Below are positions 30,450-38,389 of a stretch of 39,261 nt of DNA, piece by piece; the first letter of the stretch is position 1, and each line of letters opens with the position of its first letter. Made by a program: the position numbers and the translations under genes. A model generated the notes under the pieces. That model worked only from the letters and a program-made list of their open reading frames with translations. It did not search any database and had not been told where the DNA came from. This DNA comes from a virus. The stretch spans positions 1 to 39,261 of IMG/VR virus record IMGVR_UViG_3300014839_000020; one strand, written 5' to 3'.

Positions 30450-31814
30450 TCACATGGCGTCACAAATAGACATGCCGCCGCTCAAATCGTTAAAGCCCCC
30501 GCTGAGTACATCGACAATATCGTCGTGTGCCCCGTCTGGAAAGTTTTCGAGTTCACTGAAAAAGTCCTCATTCCAGGGTGCCCTAAGTACGCGGATATTT
30601 CCAGCTTCCGCTTGTGCGCTGACTGGCTTTGCTCGCGTCACTTTGTCTTTACTCATCGTTTCAACGTGTACGTCATACCCGGCGAGCATTCTAATAAAAT
30701 GTTCGGCCTCGCTCACGCCCGCGCTTCCGGGGTCTTGTTGGCTCATAATCTTTACCGCTTGAGTATCGTGAGTCGCCGTCGTCTTCACAAGCGTTTCGAT
30801 TTGACCGGGCGTGTCCCGCGCCGAGCGTAAGTCAACGACGCACCATGTGCCGTTGCCGTACTTGTAGATTTTCAGCCCACGCGTCCAATCCGGGTCTTTG
30901 TTTGTCTCGCTTGGCTTGGTGGCCGCTCGGTCCCAAAAACGAATTGCGCTAATCCAACCGTCCGGCACCGTATCGACAATCGGAAACCATTCGCGCTTAA
31001 ACAACGAGCCCGCGCTTGCTCGCGCGTTCCAATCCCCGTCTTTGAGCCGAGCCCTATCGACTCGGTTCATTGCAAGCAAGTTACCGAGATAGGCCGGATC
31101 AGATTTCATTAAGATTTTGTTGTCTTCAAGTTTCGCCGCAATGAACGTTACGGATTTCGGTTGAATCTCGTCGCCGTTTCCAAACTGCGCGTGAATCTCT
31201 CCCTTGGTGTCAGCCCAATGAATCGCGTCGTTTATGCGAATGAACCAACGCAGCTTGCCCGAGCGATCAGCGCGAGGAAAACGCCCCTCATCGTCCAGCC
31301 ACCATAGAATGAACTTCTTAACCCACGAATCCGGGTCGGGGTTACAGGTCGCTCGAATACGCGCCCGAACGCCTGATGTCGATCGGTTACGACTCAACAT
31401 ATAAAAGAATTGATTCTCAGTGAAATGCGTAAGCTCGTCGAACCCAATCCAGGGAATTTGAGCGCCTTGATAATTAAGAACGTCCTTTTCGTATTCGAGG
31501 TTTCCGAATGACATCGACATGCCGCTCGGAAATCTCCATTCATGAACGTGGGCGCGAGGCTTGGCATGGAATAGCGGATAGAGCGTCATGGACGTATCCC
31601 ATAAACCACCTTCGTTCGTAACCTGTACCATCGTCCGACGAAATATAGTTCCACCAAAGGCGGAAACATTACGATGAGCGAGCGGGTCGAGGAGTAGTCC
31701 AAACGTCTTGCCGCCGCCCGCAGCGCCGCCATAAATTACTATGTCGGCGTCGGATTCTATGAAGTCGGTTTGCGGCCCCTCTTGGGGCTCAATGACGATG
31801 ACGTTCTTTTTCAC
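30450..31814 (-). CDS. Terminase large subunit (ATPase-nuclease)
   Basis: 454 residues, GTG start overlapping the upstream TGA with GAAGGTAACGC before it. Walker A is GGAAGGGKTF with K36; Walker B is WIGFDELTH with D126 and E127. The nuclease has FWDRAAT (first Asp), a mid segment SQQDPGSAGVSE, and HDDIVDVLSGG near the end. It packages DNA by ATP-driven translocation and cuts concatemers. Length and layout match P22/Mu-type large subunits. The packaging mode cannot be derived here. Confidence 0.92.
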   Translation of the reverse strand: MKKNVIVIEPQEGPQTDFIESDADIVIYGGAAGGGKTFGLLLDPLAHRNVSAFGGTIFRRTMVQVTNEGGLWDTSMTLYPLFHAKPRAHVHEWRFPSGMSMSFGNLEYEKDVLNYQGAQIPWIGFDELTHFTENQFFYMLSRNRSTSGVRARIRATCNPDPDSWVKKFILWWLDDEGRFPRADRSGKLRWFIRINDAIHWADTKGEIHAQFGNGDEIQPKSVTFIAAKLEDNKILMKSDPAYLGNLLAMNRVDRARLKDGDWNARASAGSLFKREWFPIVDTVPDGWISAIRFWDRAATKPSETNKDPDWTRGLKIYKYGNGTWCVVDLRSARDTPGQIETLVKTTATHDTQAVKIMSQQDPGSAGVSEAEHFIRMLAGYDVHVETMSKDKVTRAKPVSAQAEAGNIRVLRAPWNEDFFSELENFPDGAHDDIVDVLSGGFNDLSGGMSICDAM

Positions 31815-32218
31815 GCGTTACCTTCGTCAACGCGTTTCTTTACTCCGGCGGGCAGACGGTAGACGACCTGTACCGGGTCGCCGTCTTTACCCGTCAGCTC
31901 TTGAACGTCGGTAAACTGTCTGAAGTGCTTACCGATTAGCTCACATGCCTTGAGTACGTCCGTATATTTCGCTCGCGGCGCGTGATACGCAATTTCAGCG
32001 ATACGAGAGAGATTTCGCTCAGCGGAAATATCGAGTTTTGCCTCAAGACGAGCAAGGTTCTTTGCGACGGCCTCGGACACCTTAGTTATTCTAAGTAACT
32101 TGGCGGCGGACTGATCCGAGCCTTTTACTTGGCCGTAAATCGCACGATATGCGCGACCGCCGTTGCGATCTTTCACGTACTCTCGGACGAAAAGCCGATG
32201 TTTTGCACTGAGCGCCAT
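31811..32218 (-). CDS. Terminase small subunit
   Basis: 135 residues from the ATG (MALSAKHRLFVREYVKDRNGGRAY), where small subunits normally start; an earlier GTG is possible. The HTH-like region GGRAYRAIYGQVKGSDQSAAKLLRITKVSEAVAKNLARLEAK recognises the packaging site. It is encoded directly before the large subunit with a four-base overlap. The Shine-Dalgarno is poor (TGGG), so coupling to the upstream genes is likely. Confidence 0.8.
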   Translation of the reverse strand: MALSAKHRLFVREYVKDRNGGRAYRAIYGQVKGSDQSAAKLLRITKVSEAVAKNLARLEAKLDISAERNLSRIAEIAYHAPRAKYTDVLKACELIGKHFRQFTDVQELTGKDGDPVQVVYRLPAGVKKRVDEGNA

Positions 32219-32289
32219 GAGCCCAACGATGGGAGAACGCACCGCAGAATGTCAAGAGAATTTTACCGGCAGAAATTTCCGAGCCGCCT

Positions 32290-32460
32290 TTACCGAACAA
32301 TCAAAGTCTTTACTGGCTTGAAGTGCAGCCCCGCAAAACGTAACCAAGCCGACAAGTTACCGCCCGCGTACTTCTCGGCGGCAGCGAGCAAAGCGCGGCG
32401 GTCTTTGCCGTTGACTTTGATGTTGATGAGGCGCATCGGCTTTTGTGATTTTCGTTTCAT
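32290..32460 (-). CDS. Small basic protein, ribbon-helix-helix-like, 56 aa
   Basis: MKRKSQKPMRLINIKVNGKD followed by RRALLAAAEKYAGGNLSAWLRFAG and ends TLIVR. The strand-turn-helix-helix layout (INIKV, then two helices with NLSAWLRFA) is typical of small phage RHH-type DNA-binding proteins. It overlaps the upstream stop as ATGA and lies 70 bases before the small terminase gene. It may be a local regulator or packaging accessory. Confidence 0.65.
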   Translation of the reverse strand: MKRKSQKPMRLINIKVNGKDRRALLAAAEKYAGGNLSAWLRFAGLHFKPVKTLIVR

Positions 32461-32663
32461 TGTGGCCCCCGACTCTTAAAATCCTCAATGACATATCGAA
32501 CGCGAAGCATGTGTTGAGAGAGTTCAATTAACTCCGCTTGAAAACTATCGTTGAATAACAGCTCCTCGGGTATCTGATTCGTGCCCAACAACACGAATAG
32601 GTGCCCGGCTTTCTCGGCTGCGTCCGCAACAACGACTTTCGCAAGTGTTCGGTTTGTCGTCAT
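32457..32663 (-). CDS. Small hypothetical protein, 68 aa
   Basis: A strong GGGAGG nine bases before the ATG and ATGA overlaps on both sides show it is translated. MTTNRTLAKVVVADAAEKAGHLFVLLGTNQIPEEL ends in SRGPQ. It looks helical and soluble with no recognised domain. It belongs to the row of micro-genes before the terminase. Confidence 0.65.
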   Translation of the reverse strand: MTTNRTLAKVVVADAAEKAGHLFVLLGTNQIPEELLFNDSFQAELIELSQHMLRVRYVIEDFKSRGPQ

Positions 32664-32851
32664 GACTTTTTACCTCCCGGTAACGAATTCGCCGGTTTAC
32701 GGCCTGGCCAAGTATTGAGCAACCGCGTTGAGCGAAACCCGAAATCATGAAACCGTTTGGTCACGTCGCACTTATAACAGTACACTCGCCAAATCCGCCC
32801 GACCCGTCCGAGAACTTCCAACGTGCGTGTGGCATGATTACATCGCTTCAT
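32660..32851 (-). CDS. Small protein with one zinc-knuckle-like motif, 63 aa
   Basis: MKRCNHATRTLEVLGRVGRIWRVYCYKCDVTKRF has CNH then CYKC, spaced like a treble-clef or zinc-ribbon. The basic tail ends LPGGKKS. It overlaps the upstream gene as ATGA and the downstream one as ATGA. GAGAG stands seven bases before the start. It probably binds zinc and nucleic acid; function unknown. Confidence 0.6.
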   Translation of the reverse strand: MKRCNHATRTLEVLGRVGRIWRVYCYKCDVTKRFHDFGFRSTRLLNTWPGRKPANSLPGGKKS

Positions 32852-32994
32852 TTCGTAACTCTCTCAAGCAAACGACGAGCAAGAGTCTTGGCACCCGGAA
32901 ACTTGAAAGCCATAAGCGCCGCCACGATTAACGTAATCTCCGCGCCCGTCATCCGTACCGTGTAGAATTTCGTTACTGTATTTTTCGATTTCAT
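32848..32994 (-). CDS. Small hypothetical protein, 48 aa, first gene of the micro-gene row
   Basis: MKSKNTVTKFYTVRMTGAEI continues with TLIVAALMAFKFPGAKTLARRLLERVTK. The middle is hydrophobic but Lys- and Arg-rich ends make an amphipathic helix more likely than a membrane span. The ATG lies inside a 10-bp inverted repeat and about 20 bases downstream of a promoter-like sequence, so it may be the first gene of a separately controlled unit. Its stop overlaps the next ATG. Confidence 0.6.
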   Translation of the reverse strand: MKSKNTVTKFYTVRMTGAEITLIVAALMAFKFPGAKTLARRLLERVTK

Positions 32995-33042
32995 AAATAC
33001 AGTATGACACAATCCGGTAAAGACTTCAACTAAAATCGTTAG
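32974..33042 (-). promoter_or_regulatory. Promoter-like sequence with 10-bp operator-type inverted repeat
   Basis: On the minus strand TTGAAG and CATACT are separated by 17 bases, close to sigma-70 spacing (four of six matches each). Immediately downstream TACTGTATTT and AAATACAGTA (32974-32983 and 32995-33004) form a perfect inverted repeat around the ATG of the first micro-gene. A protein on this site would block both transcription start and translation start. Confidence 0.45.
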
Positions 33043-33062
33043 GGTAAAGACGTGGTAAAGAC
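33016..33062. repeat. Three direct repeats GGTAAAGAC
   Basis: The nonamer occurs exactly at 33016, 33043 and 33054 (spacings 27 and 11 bases) in the non-coding gap between two minus-strand genes, with the last copy touching the stop of the upstream gene. On the minus strand this is GTCTTTACC, lying upstream of and overlapping the -35 region of the promoter-like sequence, so it may be activator or repressor binding sites. Confidence 0.7.
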
Positions 33063-33340
33063 TAAAGAAAACTAAGTTCTTTCTTAAATTTCTTTAATGC
33101 GTGATTATGCCCGCCCGAAATAATGAGCGTATGATTTTGTATGTCATACAGGGGCCAGTATTTGATAACGGCGTCGCAACAAAGAAGTACCGCAAGTCGA
33201 TCGCCAGTTGATTTATACTCCCGCTTCACAAAATCGAATTCAATCTTTGCCGTTCGTTTCACGTCGTCGTACCAAACTTTAAATGCCCTAATCGTAACGC
33301 CGCCTTGCTGAACAAGCACCGCATTTTCAAAAATACTCAT
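33062..33340 (-). CDS. Hypothetical protein, 92 aa
   Basis: AAAGG stands nine bases before the ATG, which overlaps the HNH gene stop (ATGA). VLVQQGGVTIRAFKVWYDDVKRTAKIEFDFVKREY is beta-rich, followed by a Cys-Cys pair (LLCCDAV) and a basic C-terminus. I do not recognise the family. It ends with TAG inside the direct-repeat region. It probably belongs to the primase-to-packaging transition genes. Confidence 0.6.
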   Translation of the reverse strand: MSIFENAVLVQQGGVTIRAFKVWYDDVKRTAKIEFDFVKREYKSTGDRLAVLLCCDAVIKYWPLYDIQNHTLIISGGHNHALKKFKKELSFL

Positions 33341-33750
33341 AAGAAACTACCTTTCGACAAAACTTTCTTTTCGACTTTTTCTAGTTGCGCATTTTCTTTC
33401 TTCGTCTTCGCCGCGCGTTCTTGTCGTGTCTTCGCGTCGTGGCATCGCTTACACCAACACTGCAACATGCGCGAGGGGACAAACATGCGTTGAATATATT
33501 TTGGCCCGCCAACCTCACCAACAGGATGAATGTGGTCAACCGCAACGTGCGGGACGGGTTTGCCCTTTTGTTTGCATTTAGGATTCTCGCAACGGTAAAA
33601 GCCGTCCGAATGCAAAGCTCGCTTTTTCGCCAACCGCCATGTGTGCGACCAAGACCATACTTGCCGAACCGCTTTATGCAATCGGGCCAAATCGCGCGGC
33701 CCTAAACCGTCAATTTGCGGTAATTTTGCTATTTGTGACTTTTTACTCAT
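33337..33750 (-). CDS. HNH endonuclease
   Basis: 137 residues. CENPKCKQKGKPVPHVAVDHIHPVGEVGG and CWCKRCHDAKTRQERAA form the HNH fold: two CxxC-type zinc pairs, the DHIHP catalytic His segment, and the HDAKT end. In many phages such an HNH protein assists terminase in cutting the packaging site. Here it lies a few small genes upstream of the terminase, which suits that role. GGGGG lies before the ATG. It could instead be a homing-type nuclease, but its position and size favour a packaging helper. Confidence 0.85.
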   Translation of the reverse strand: MSKKSQIAKLPQIDGLGPRDLARLHKAVRQVWSWSHTWRLAKKRALHSDGFYRCENPKCKQKGKPVPHVAVDHIHPVGEVGGPKYIQRMFVPSRMLQCWCKRCHDAKTRQERAAKTKKENAQLEKVEKKVLSKGSFL

Positions 33751-33764
33751 ATGTTTCTACCCCC

Positions 33765-34097
33765 GAACCTTGCGCGACCCCTAGCCGCACCTTAGAAACT
33801 TTTTTTGCGGTTCGTGCTTTTCGGGGCCTTTTTTCAGTGTTTTTCTCTCTCAAAAGTGACTCGGCGAACCTTTGAACCTTTAAAACCCTTATACCTTTCT
33901 AATATACGTCTTGAAGGGGGTAACCCCCCTACCCCCATACCCCTATACCCTTAATACCCTGTTTTAGTCTCATAATAGTTTAAGGTTCTAAGGTTCCAAA
34001 ACGACATTTCGTTCATAAAAAACTCATTTTTAATGGTGTTTTTTGACGAACCTTAGAATCAATATTCTGCGGTTCCGCTAAGGTTCCGCTAAGGTTC
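33765..34097. repeat. Cluster of eight AAGGTTC motifs, candidate origin region
   Basis: AAGGTTC or its complement GAACCTT occurs at 33765, 33866, 33874, 33982, 33990, 34048, 34080 and 34091, half in each orientation, four of them as CTAAGGTTC. Two copies form an 11-bp inverted repeat (TTCTAAGGTTC at 33986-33996 and GAACCTTAGAA at 34048-34058). The cluster spans the non-coding gap after the primase-helicase gene and enters its 3' end. Such clusters are typical of iterons at replication origins or of regulator sites. Confidence 0.6.
33924..33959 (-). other. G-quadruplex motif in the non-coding gap
   Basis: The minus strand has five guanine tracts of 3, 3, 4, 5 and 6 bases separated by loops of 2-6 bases. 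Next to it GGGGGTAACCCCC (33916-33928) can form a hairpin. The rest of the 262-base gap (33751-34012) holds only the AAGGTTC motifs and A/T-rich sequence; I see no gene in it. Confidence 0.75.
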
Positions 34098-36418
34098 CGC
34101 GATGCTTTTTTACGCCATAGCTTGCGGCGCGCGCCGCCTCTTTCTTGGAACTTTTCGTACCCCATCGTCCTCAAGCATTTCGCAATCCTCTTTTGATCCC
34201 ACGGTGATAATTGATGCGCGTTTGAGAACTGATCCATACATTTTGAAACCTCTCTCATTTCAAACGAGTGACGCGGGAACATGGGGCCGTCAACGATATC
34301 GACAACCGCGCCGTACCATTCGTCAACCTCTGCGCGCTTCTCTTGTTCCATTTGCGCTACGGCATTCAGCTCCGTACCTTCAAGGTAAAGCGTTTCACCA
34401 AGCAAATAATATTGGTACGCTTCGGCAAAGAGTTGACTGCGCCATTTTTTGACGGCTTTAAAATCAATTGAGTCGCCGCACTTCACGGGCCAAAAGCGGC
34501 GATTGCCGGTTTCGTCCCGTAAATATTCGTCCAAGTTCGTCGAGCCAATGAAAATACATTGACGTGGAAACTCTTCAACACGCTTACCGTATGGCGCGCG
34601 AATGCGATCGGTACGCCTTGTGATAAACGCTTTCATGTCATTAATCTCCGAACGGCTCAAAGCGGATAGCTCACCAAGTTCGATGAGCCATTTGGATTGC
34701 ATCGTGAGTACCGCGTCTTTATCGCCGATGTTCAATGCCTCGTCGCTAAACCATTCCGTACCGGCGAGGTTGGCAAGTAGTGTTGACTTGCCTGAGCCTT
34801 GTATCCCTTCCAAGATTAGGACGTGATCGAACTTACAGCCTGGCTCGAATACACGTTTAACCATCGCAACCAATACTTTCCGGGACACGGCCTCTAGGTA
34901 ATCGGCGGGGCCAACGGCTCCCGCGAAATCCCTAATCCAAGTTTCTAAGCGATGCACGCCGTCCCATCGCAGTGACTTAATCCATGTTCGCACCGGATGA
35001 AAGCGGTTGATGTCCGCCACCTTCATAAGTGATTGATTAATCGTATTGTCGTTGAACTCGACGCCAAAAGTCTCGGCGCAATAATCCTTGATACGAATGA
35101 TGTCGATATCGGTTACGGCGTCCCCTTTCTTCGAGCCCCACGGGACGCCGCAAAGATAATAGTCGTTAGCCGCGAATTCGTTACGCCCGACAAAATCGGG
35201 TGATTCGCAAACATGCGTGAGTATGGTTTTACAGTTGTTAAATGAAGCGACGAACCGGCCCTTGTCCGTCTGTTCGAGGTCGGCGGTCCATTTGTGGTCT
35301 TTCATTATGCGTTTCGTCTGTGCTTCGATTTCGTCCGCATTGAGCACGCTGTCGCGTTTCACGGGTAAGTCACTAAACACGGCGGTTGGATTGTGTTCGC
35401 TCATGATTTTCTTTAGCGTATAATTCCAGACCCATTGCGCCGCCCGTTTACGGGAATCGGTTTGTGCGTGGTCATACGCGCATTCACCTAGAAACGTCGA
35501 ACGATCGGTAAGCATGGTTAAGACCTGATTTTTGTCGAGTCCCGCGCACACTAACGCCCGAGCTGCCGGAAGCAAGAACGCCGAGCGGTCATTAACCTCT
35601 CTGTCCCTGTACTTTCCTTTCGTGATGAGAGTCGCCATACGGCGGCTGAGACTCTTCACGTTGAACGCGGTAAGACCGGGCGCGACCTCAAAGTCTTCAA
35701 CCGTTTCTTGCGGACCGCGCGTCCTGCCCGGCGCGTGCATGAAACTTATTGCGTCGCTTGCCGCACTCGTTGCACCCGCAAAATTAATGACGGGCACAGT
35801 GCTGATGTCGCTAAGCGGACGTTCCCAATAGTACGGTTTACGAGTGTCCGGGTGAATGGACGGCGGCAACACGACTTGACGACCGTCCGAATATAATGAA
35901 ATTTCCCACGCCGGGCCAAGTCTCAAGCCTGCCTTGATTTCTTTCGCGCTTAGTTCTGCGAGTTCTTTCTTGCTTGGTGATTTTGAGGGCGAGAGATATT
36001 TTATGCGTTCGTCACTACGCTTAGGCGTGAACGTCTTGAACGGTTCGGGCGTAACGCAGTAAAGGTGTTTCGAGCCGCCGCCTCGTCCGCTATGGACCTC
36101 CGGGCAACGCTGAGCGTTCTTTTTGCCGATGAGTTCGGTAAGCGCGGCCTTTGCTTCGCGTCGATGGCGTTTTTCGCTTCCCTTTACGTCAACGTCGATG
36201 ACGGCGAGATAACCGCGCCCTTTAATCTTACTTGGCGTTCCAAGGCGCACACCGACATTATAGTTGTCTTGATGTTCTTTTTTAAGCATATCCCACTTTT
36301 TGCGCGGGCCGCTTGTCCATTCGTTCCCGATGGGACGTTTTTGGCCGGGGTGCAGCCAATGCAGACCAAACCCGAAATCATACAGACGTTTCAACTCTTT
36401 GAGCGAAGTAACTGACAT
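34013..36418 (-). CDS. Primase-polymerase / helicase (AEP primase with VirE domain)
   Basis: 801 residues. The N-terminal third is a bifunctional primase-polymerase (AEP) domain: YLAVIDVDVKG with D75 and D77, HSGRGGGSKHLY with H118, and WEISLYSDGRQVVLPPSIHPDTRKPYYWE. The C-terminal half is a VirE (virulence-associated E) helicase with the Walker A GIQGSGKST (K near residue 544), then SKWLIELGELSAL and the arginine-finger-type FIGSTNLDEYLRDETGNRRFWPV. It would prime and unwind DNA for the PolA enzyme. AAGGCGGTGG lies before the ATG. Confidence 0.92.
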   Translation of the reverse strand: MSVTSLKELKRLYDFGFGLHWLHPGQKRPIGNEWTSGPRKKWDMLKKEHQDNYNVGVRLGTPSKIKGRGYLAVIDVDVKGSEKRHRREAKAALTELIGKKNAQRCPEVHSGRGGGSKHLYCVTPEPFKTFTPKRSDERIKYLSPSKSPSKKELAELSAKEIKAGLRLGPAWEISLYSDGRQVVLPPSIHPDTRKPYYWERPLSDISTVPVINFAGATSAASDAISFMHAPGRTRGPQETVEDFEVAPGLTAFNVKSLSRRMATLITKGKYRDREVNDRSAFLLPAARALVCAGLDKNQVLTMLTDRSTFLGECAYDHAQTDSRKRAAQWVWNYTLKKIMSEHNPTAVFSDLPVKRDSVLNADEIEAQTKRIMKDHKWTADLEQTDKGRFVASFNNCKTILTHVCESPDFVGRNEFAANDYYLCGVPWGSKKGDAVTDIDIIRIKDYCAETFGVEFNDNTINQSLMKVADINRFHPVRTWIKSLRWDGVHRLETWIRDFAGAVGPADYLEAVSRKVLVAMVKRVFEPGCKFDHVLILEGIQGSGKSTLLANLAGTEWFSDEALNIGDKDAVLTMQSKWLIELGELSALSRSEINDMKAFITRRTDRIRAPYGKRVEEFPRQCIFIGSTNLDEYLRDETGNRRFWPVKCGDSIDFKAVKKWRSQLFAEAYQYYLLGETLYLEGTELNAVAQMEQEKRAEVDEWYGAVVDIVDGPMFPRHSFEMREVSKCMDQFSNAHQLSPWDQKRIAKCLRTMGYEKFQERGGARRKLWRKKASRNLSGTLAEPQNIDSKVRQKTPLKMSFL

Positions 36419-36430
36419 GGAGCCACCGCC

Positions 36431-36688
36431 TTAATTATTTTTACCCGTCGTTTTCCAATGATTCGGCCCGTTCTCTTTCGAGTGAGTGCGTTCGATCATT
36501 TCATCATAGGTAACAGCCCCGCGTGACAGTTTCTTAATTAAGATTTTGACTTCGTCCCTTGGTGAGCAATATCCTCGGTGCCAATGACCGACCGAAGAAA
36601 TGTTAACGCCGAGAAGTTTTGCGACTCGTTCAGGTCCGGTTTTTTCAATCCATTCTTTTAGGGTGAGTTTGGTCAAGGTCTTTGCCAT
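36431..36688 (-). CDS. Cro/YdaS-like HTH regulator
   Basis: 85 residues. KEWIEKTGPERVAKLLGVNISSVGHWHRGYCSPRDEVKILIKKL has the pattern of YdaS- or Cro-type HTH proteins (L-G-V..S.V..W..G...P). AAAGGAG lies before the ATG. As the first gene of the leftward unit and next to the divergent promoter gap, it is the likely autoregulator that balances the two directions. There is no integrase or larger repressor, so it need not imply lysogeny. Confidence 0.8.
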   Translation of the reverse strand: MAKTLTKLTLKEWIEKTGPERVAKLLGVNISSVGHWHRGYCSPRDEVKILIKKLSRGAVTYDEMIERTHSKENGPNHWKTTGKNN

Positions 36689-36835
36689 AATTAATTTCTC
36701 CTTTAAAAAATTGTTGTTGACTGCCGCATTCTCTTGTACTAACCGTATTAGCGCAACCTAAAAATTTGCAAAAACGAAATTCGGAAAAACGGAAACTCGA
36801 AAACGGAAAAGCGGATTGCAGGGGGTATTGGCGCA
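36689..36835. promoter_or_regulatory. Divergent promoter/operator region
   Basis: 147 bases without a gene between the leftward HTH gene and the rightward SNF2 gene. A row of about six CGAAAA or CGGAAA units spaced 6-8 bases lies at about 36776-36815. TATTAGCGCAA and TATTGGCGCAA flank it at 36746-36756 and 36826-36836. TTGACT at about 36718 and several A/T-rich hexamers could be promoter elements, but no clean -35/-10 pair stands out. The repeated units are the likely operators for the HTH protein. Confidence 0.6.
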
Positions 36836-38389
36836 ATGTGGTTAACGTGGGAGGGCGGCAAGTTCGTTTTAGAAAACGACTTGCGGCTCGCATTAGGCAT
36901 TGACGTTTGGGAAGTGATGTCCGACGGTCGGTGTGCTACAAATGATTTTAAGGCAGCGGCGAAGTTTAGGGCATTCGCATCGAGCAAAGCGCAAAAAATC
37001 TTAAATAGAGCCTTTGTCAAGCGTTATCCTGCCCCCGCTTCCCCGCTGCCCCCTTTTCTTGACCCCCACCAAATAGACGGCGTGCGTTGGGTTTTGACCC
37101 GCTCGCGCTCGTACCTCGCCCACGCGCCGGGAGCTGGCAAGACGTGGGAAGCGGTTATAGCGGCGATCTTGACCGAGGCCGGGGGCCAAGCCCTATTTGT
37201 CGTCCCGCCGTCGCTTACGGTCAATTGGGCGAGGGAAGTAACCTATATTGCCGCGCTCATGCGGCCTCGTTCGTTCCCGATGGTGGCCGTAATACCCGAC
37301 TCAGCGAATCAAGATTATGCCGGATGGGGCGCCGAGTTCGTCATTGTGCCCGATTCCATGCTGACGAGGGATTGGGTCTTGACCCGCCTGATCGAGATGC
37401 CGAAACGGTTTGTCGCGGTCGATGAGGCATCGCGTTTCAAAGAGGCGACGGCTCAACGGACGCTCGCACTCTTTGGCGGTGAGCTTAGTGACGGGCGCGT
37501 TTCACCCGGACTCATTCACGATGAGCATTGCCGTCACGCGGTCTTGCTCGATGGCTCGCCAATGCCGAATCGTCCAATGGAGCTTTGGGCGCCGACTTAC
37601 GCTATGTGCCCCGAATCCATTGACTTCATGAACCAACAGGAATTCGGGATGCAGTTTTGCGGTGCGAGGTTGAACGACTTCGGGCGTTGGGAGTTTCGGC
37701 ACGACTCGAATGCCGACGAACTCAAACGGCGATTACAAAAAGATTTCATGCACGTCGTACCCGAAGAGGCATTGAAGCATCCCGAGCGGCGGCGGTCTTT
37801 ACTGCTTATGAGTGATGATGTCCGCACTCTCGCAATGCAAAAGTGGGAGCGCACGAATCTGAGTAAAATCAGTTTTGACGATATTTCGGAAGGGATGAGC
37901 AAGGGCGACATTGCCCACCATAGAAAAGAACTCGGGCTTAAAAAAGTTCCATGGACGGTGAATTACGTCAAGCAACGATGCGAGGACAAGAACGAGGCCA
38001 TACTCGTATTTGCGTGGCACCGCGAGGTTTGTCATGAGCTTGAGAGGCAACTAGGCGGTATCGGATTCCGCCTCATCATGGGCGGCACGCCGAAAGACGA
38101 GCGCACTACCATTATAGAGCGGTTTCAAGAGGGGACTATTAGGGGAATCATCGGCAACATCGCGGCAATGGGACGCGGTAACAATCTACAAGCGGGCGAC
38201 CGCGCCGTTTTCCATGAGTGGTCGTGGTCGGACGAGGACAACAAACAGTGCGAGAAACGTATCAGTCGGCGCGGGAATAACAAAGCGTTCATGCGGAGCG
38301 ATTACATTGCGTGTCCGAACAGTTTGGACGAAATTACCCTTGGTGCGGTTTTCCGCAAGGCCGATCGAGTGAAACGGATTGTCGGATGA
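36836..38389 (+). CDS. SNF2-type DEAD-like helicase/translocase
   Basis: 517 residues. The start of the ATPase is at APGAGKTWEA with K102; motif Ia ALFVVPPSLTVNWAREV; the Walker B is VAVDEASRFK with D196 and E197; motif III LDGSPMPNRPMELW; the second RecA lobe has ILVFAWHREVCHELE and motif VI QCEKRISRRGNNKAF. This is the HARP/SMARCAL1-like SNF2 subclass common in phages, thought to remodel or anneal DNA at forks. No extra domains. AGGGGG precedes the ATG by about ten bases. First gene of the rightward replication unit. Confidence 0.9.
   Translation: MWLTWEGGKFVLENDLRLALGIDVWEVMSDGRCATNDFKAAAKFRAFASSKAQKILNRAFVKRYPAPASPLPPFLDPHQIDGVRWVLTRSRSYLAHAPGAGKTWEAVIAAILTEAGGQALFVVPPSLTVNWAREVTYIAALMRPRSFPMVAVIPDSANQDYAGWGAEFVIVPDSMLTRDWVLTRLIEMPKRFVAVDEASRFKEATAQRTLALFGGELSDGRVSPGLIHDEHCRHAVLLDGSPMPNRPMELWAPTYAMCPESIDFMNQQEFGMQFCGARLNDFGRWEFRHDSNADELKRRLQKDFMHVVPEEALKHPERRRSLLLMSDDVRTLAMQKWERTNLSKISFDDISEGMSKGDIAHHRKELGLKKVPWTVNYVKQRCEDKNEAILVFAWHREVCHELERQLGGIGFRLIMGGTPKDERTTIIERFQEGTIRGIIGNIAAMGRGNNLQAGDRAVFHEWSWSDEDNKQCEKRISRRGNNKAFMRSDYIACPNSLDEITLGAVFRKADRVKRIVG

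Noticed and set aside
32129-32479. 116-codon + frame opposite the small terminase and RHH genes
   Set aside because: It opposes two coupled genes that are better supported, and has no recognisable motif.
32974-33004. LexA (SOS) box because of CTGT...ACAG
   Set aside because: The half-sites are about 19 bases apart rather than 8, so it is not a LexA box; kept only as a dyad operator.
36431-36688. Evidence of a temperate lifestyle from the HTH regulator
   Set aside because: There is no integrase, recombination site or partition gene; small Cro-like proteins also occur in lytic phages.
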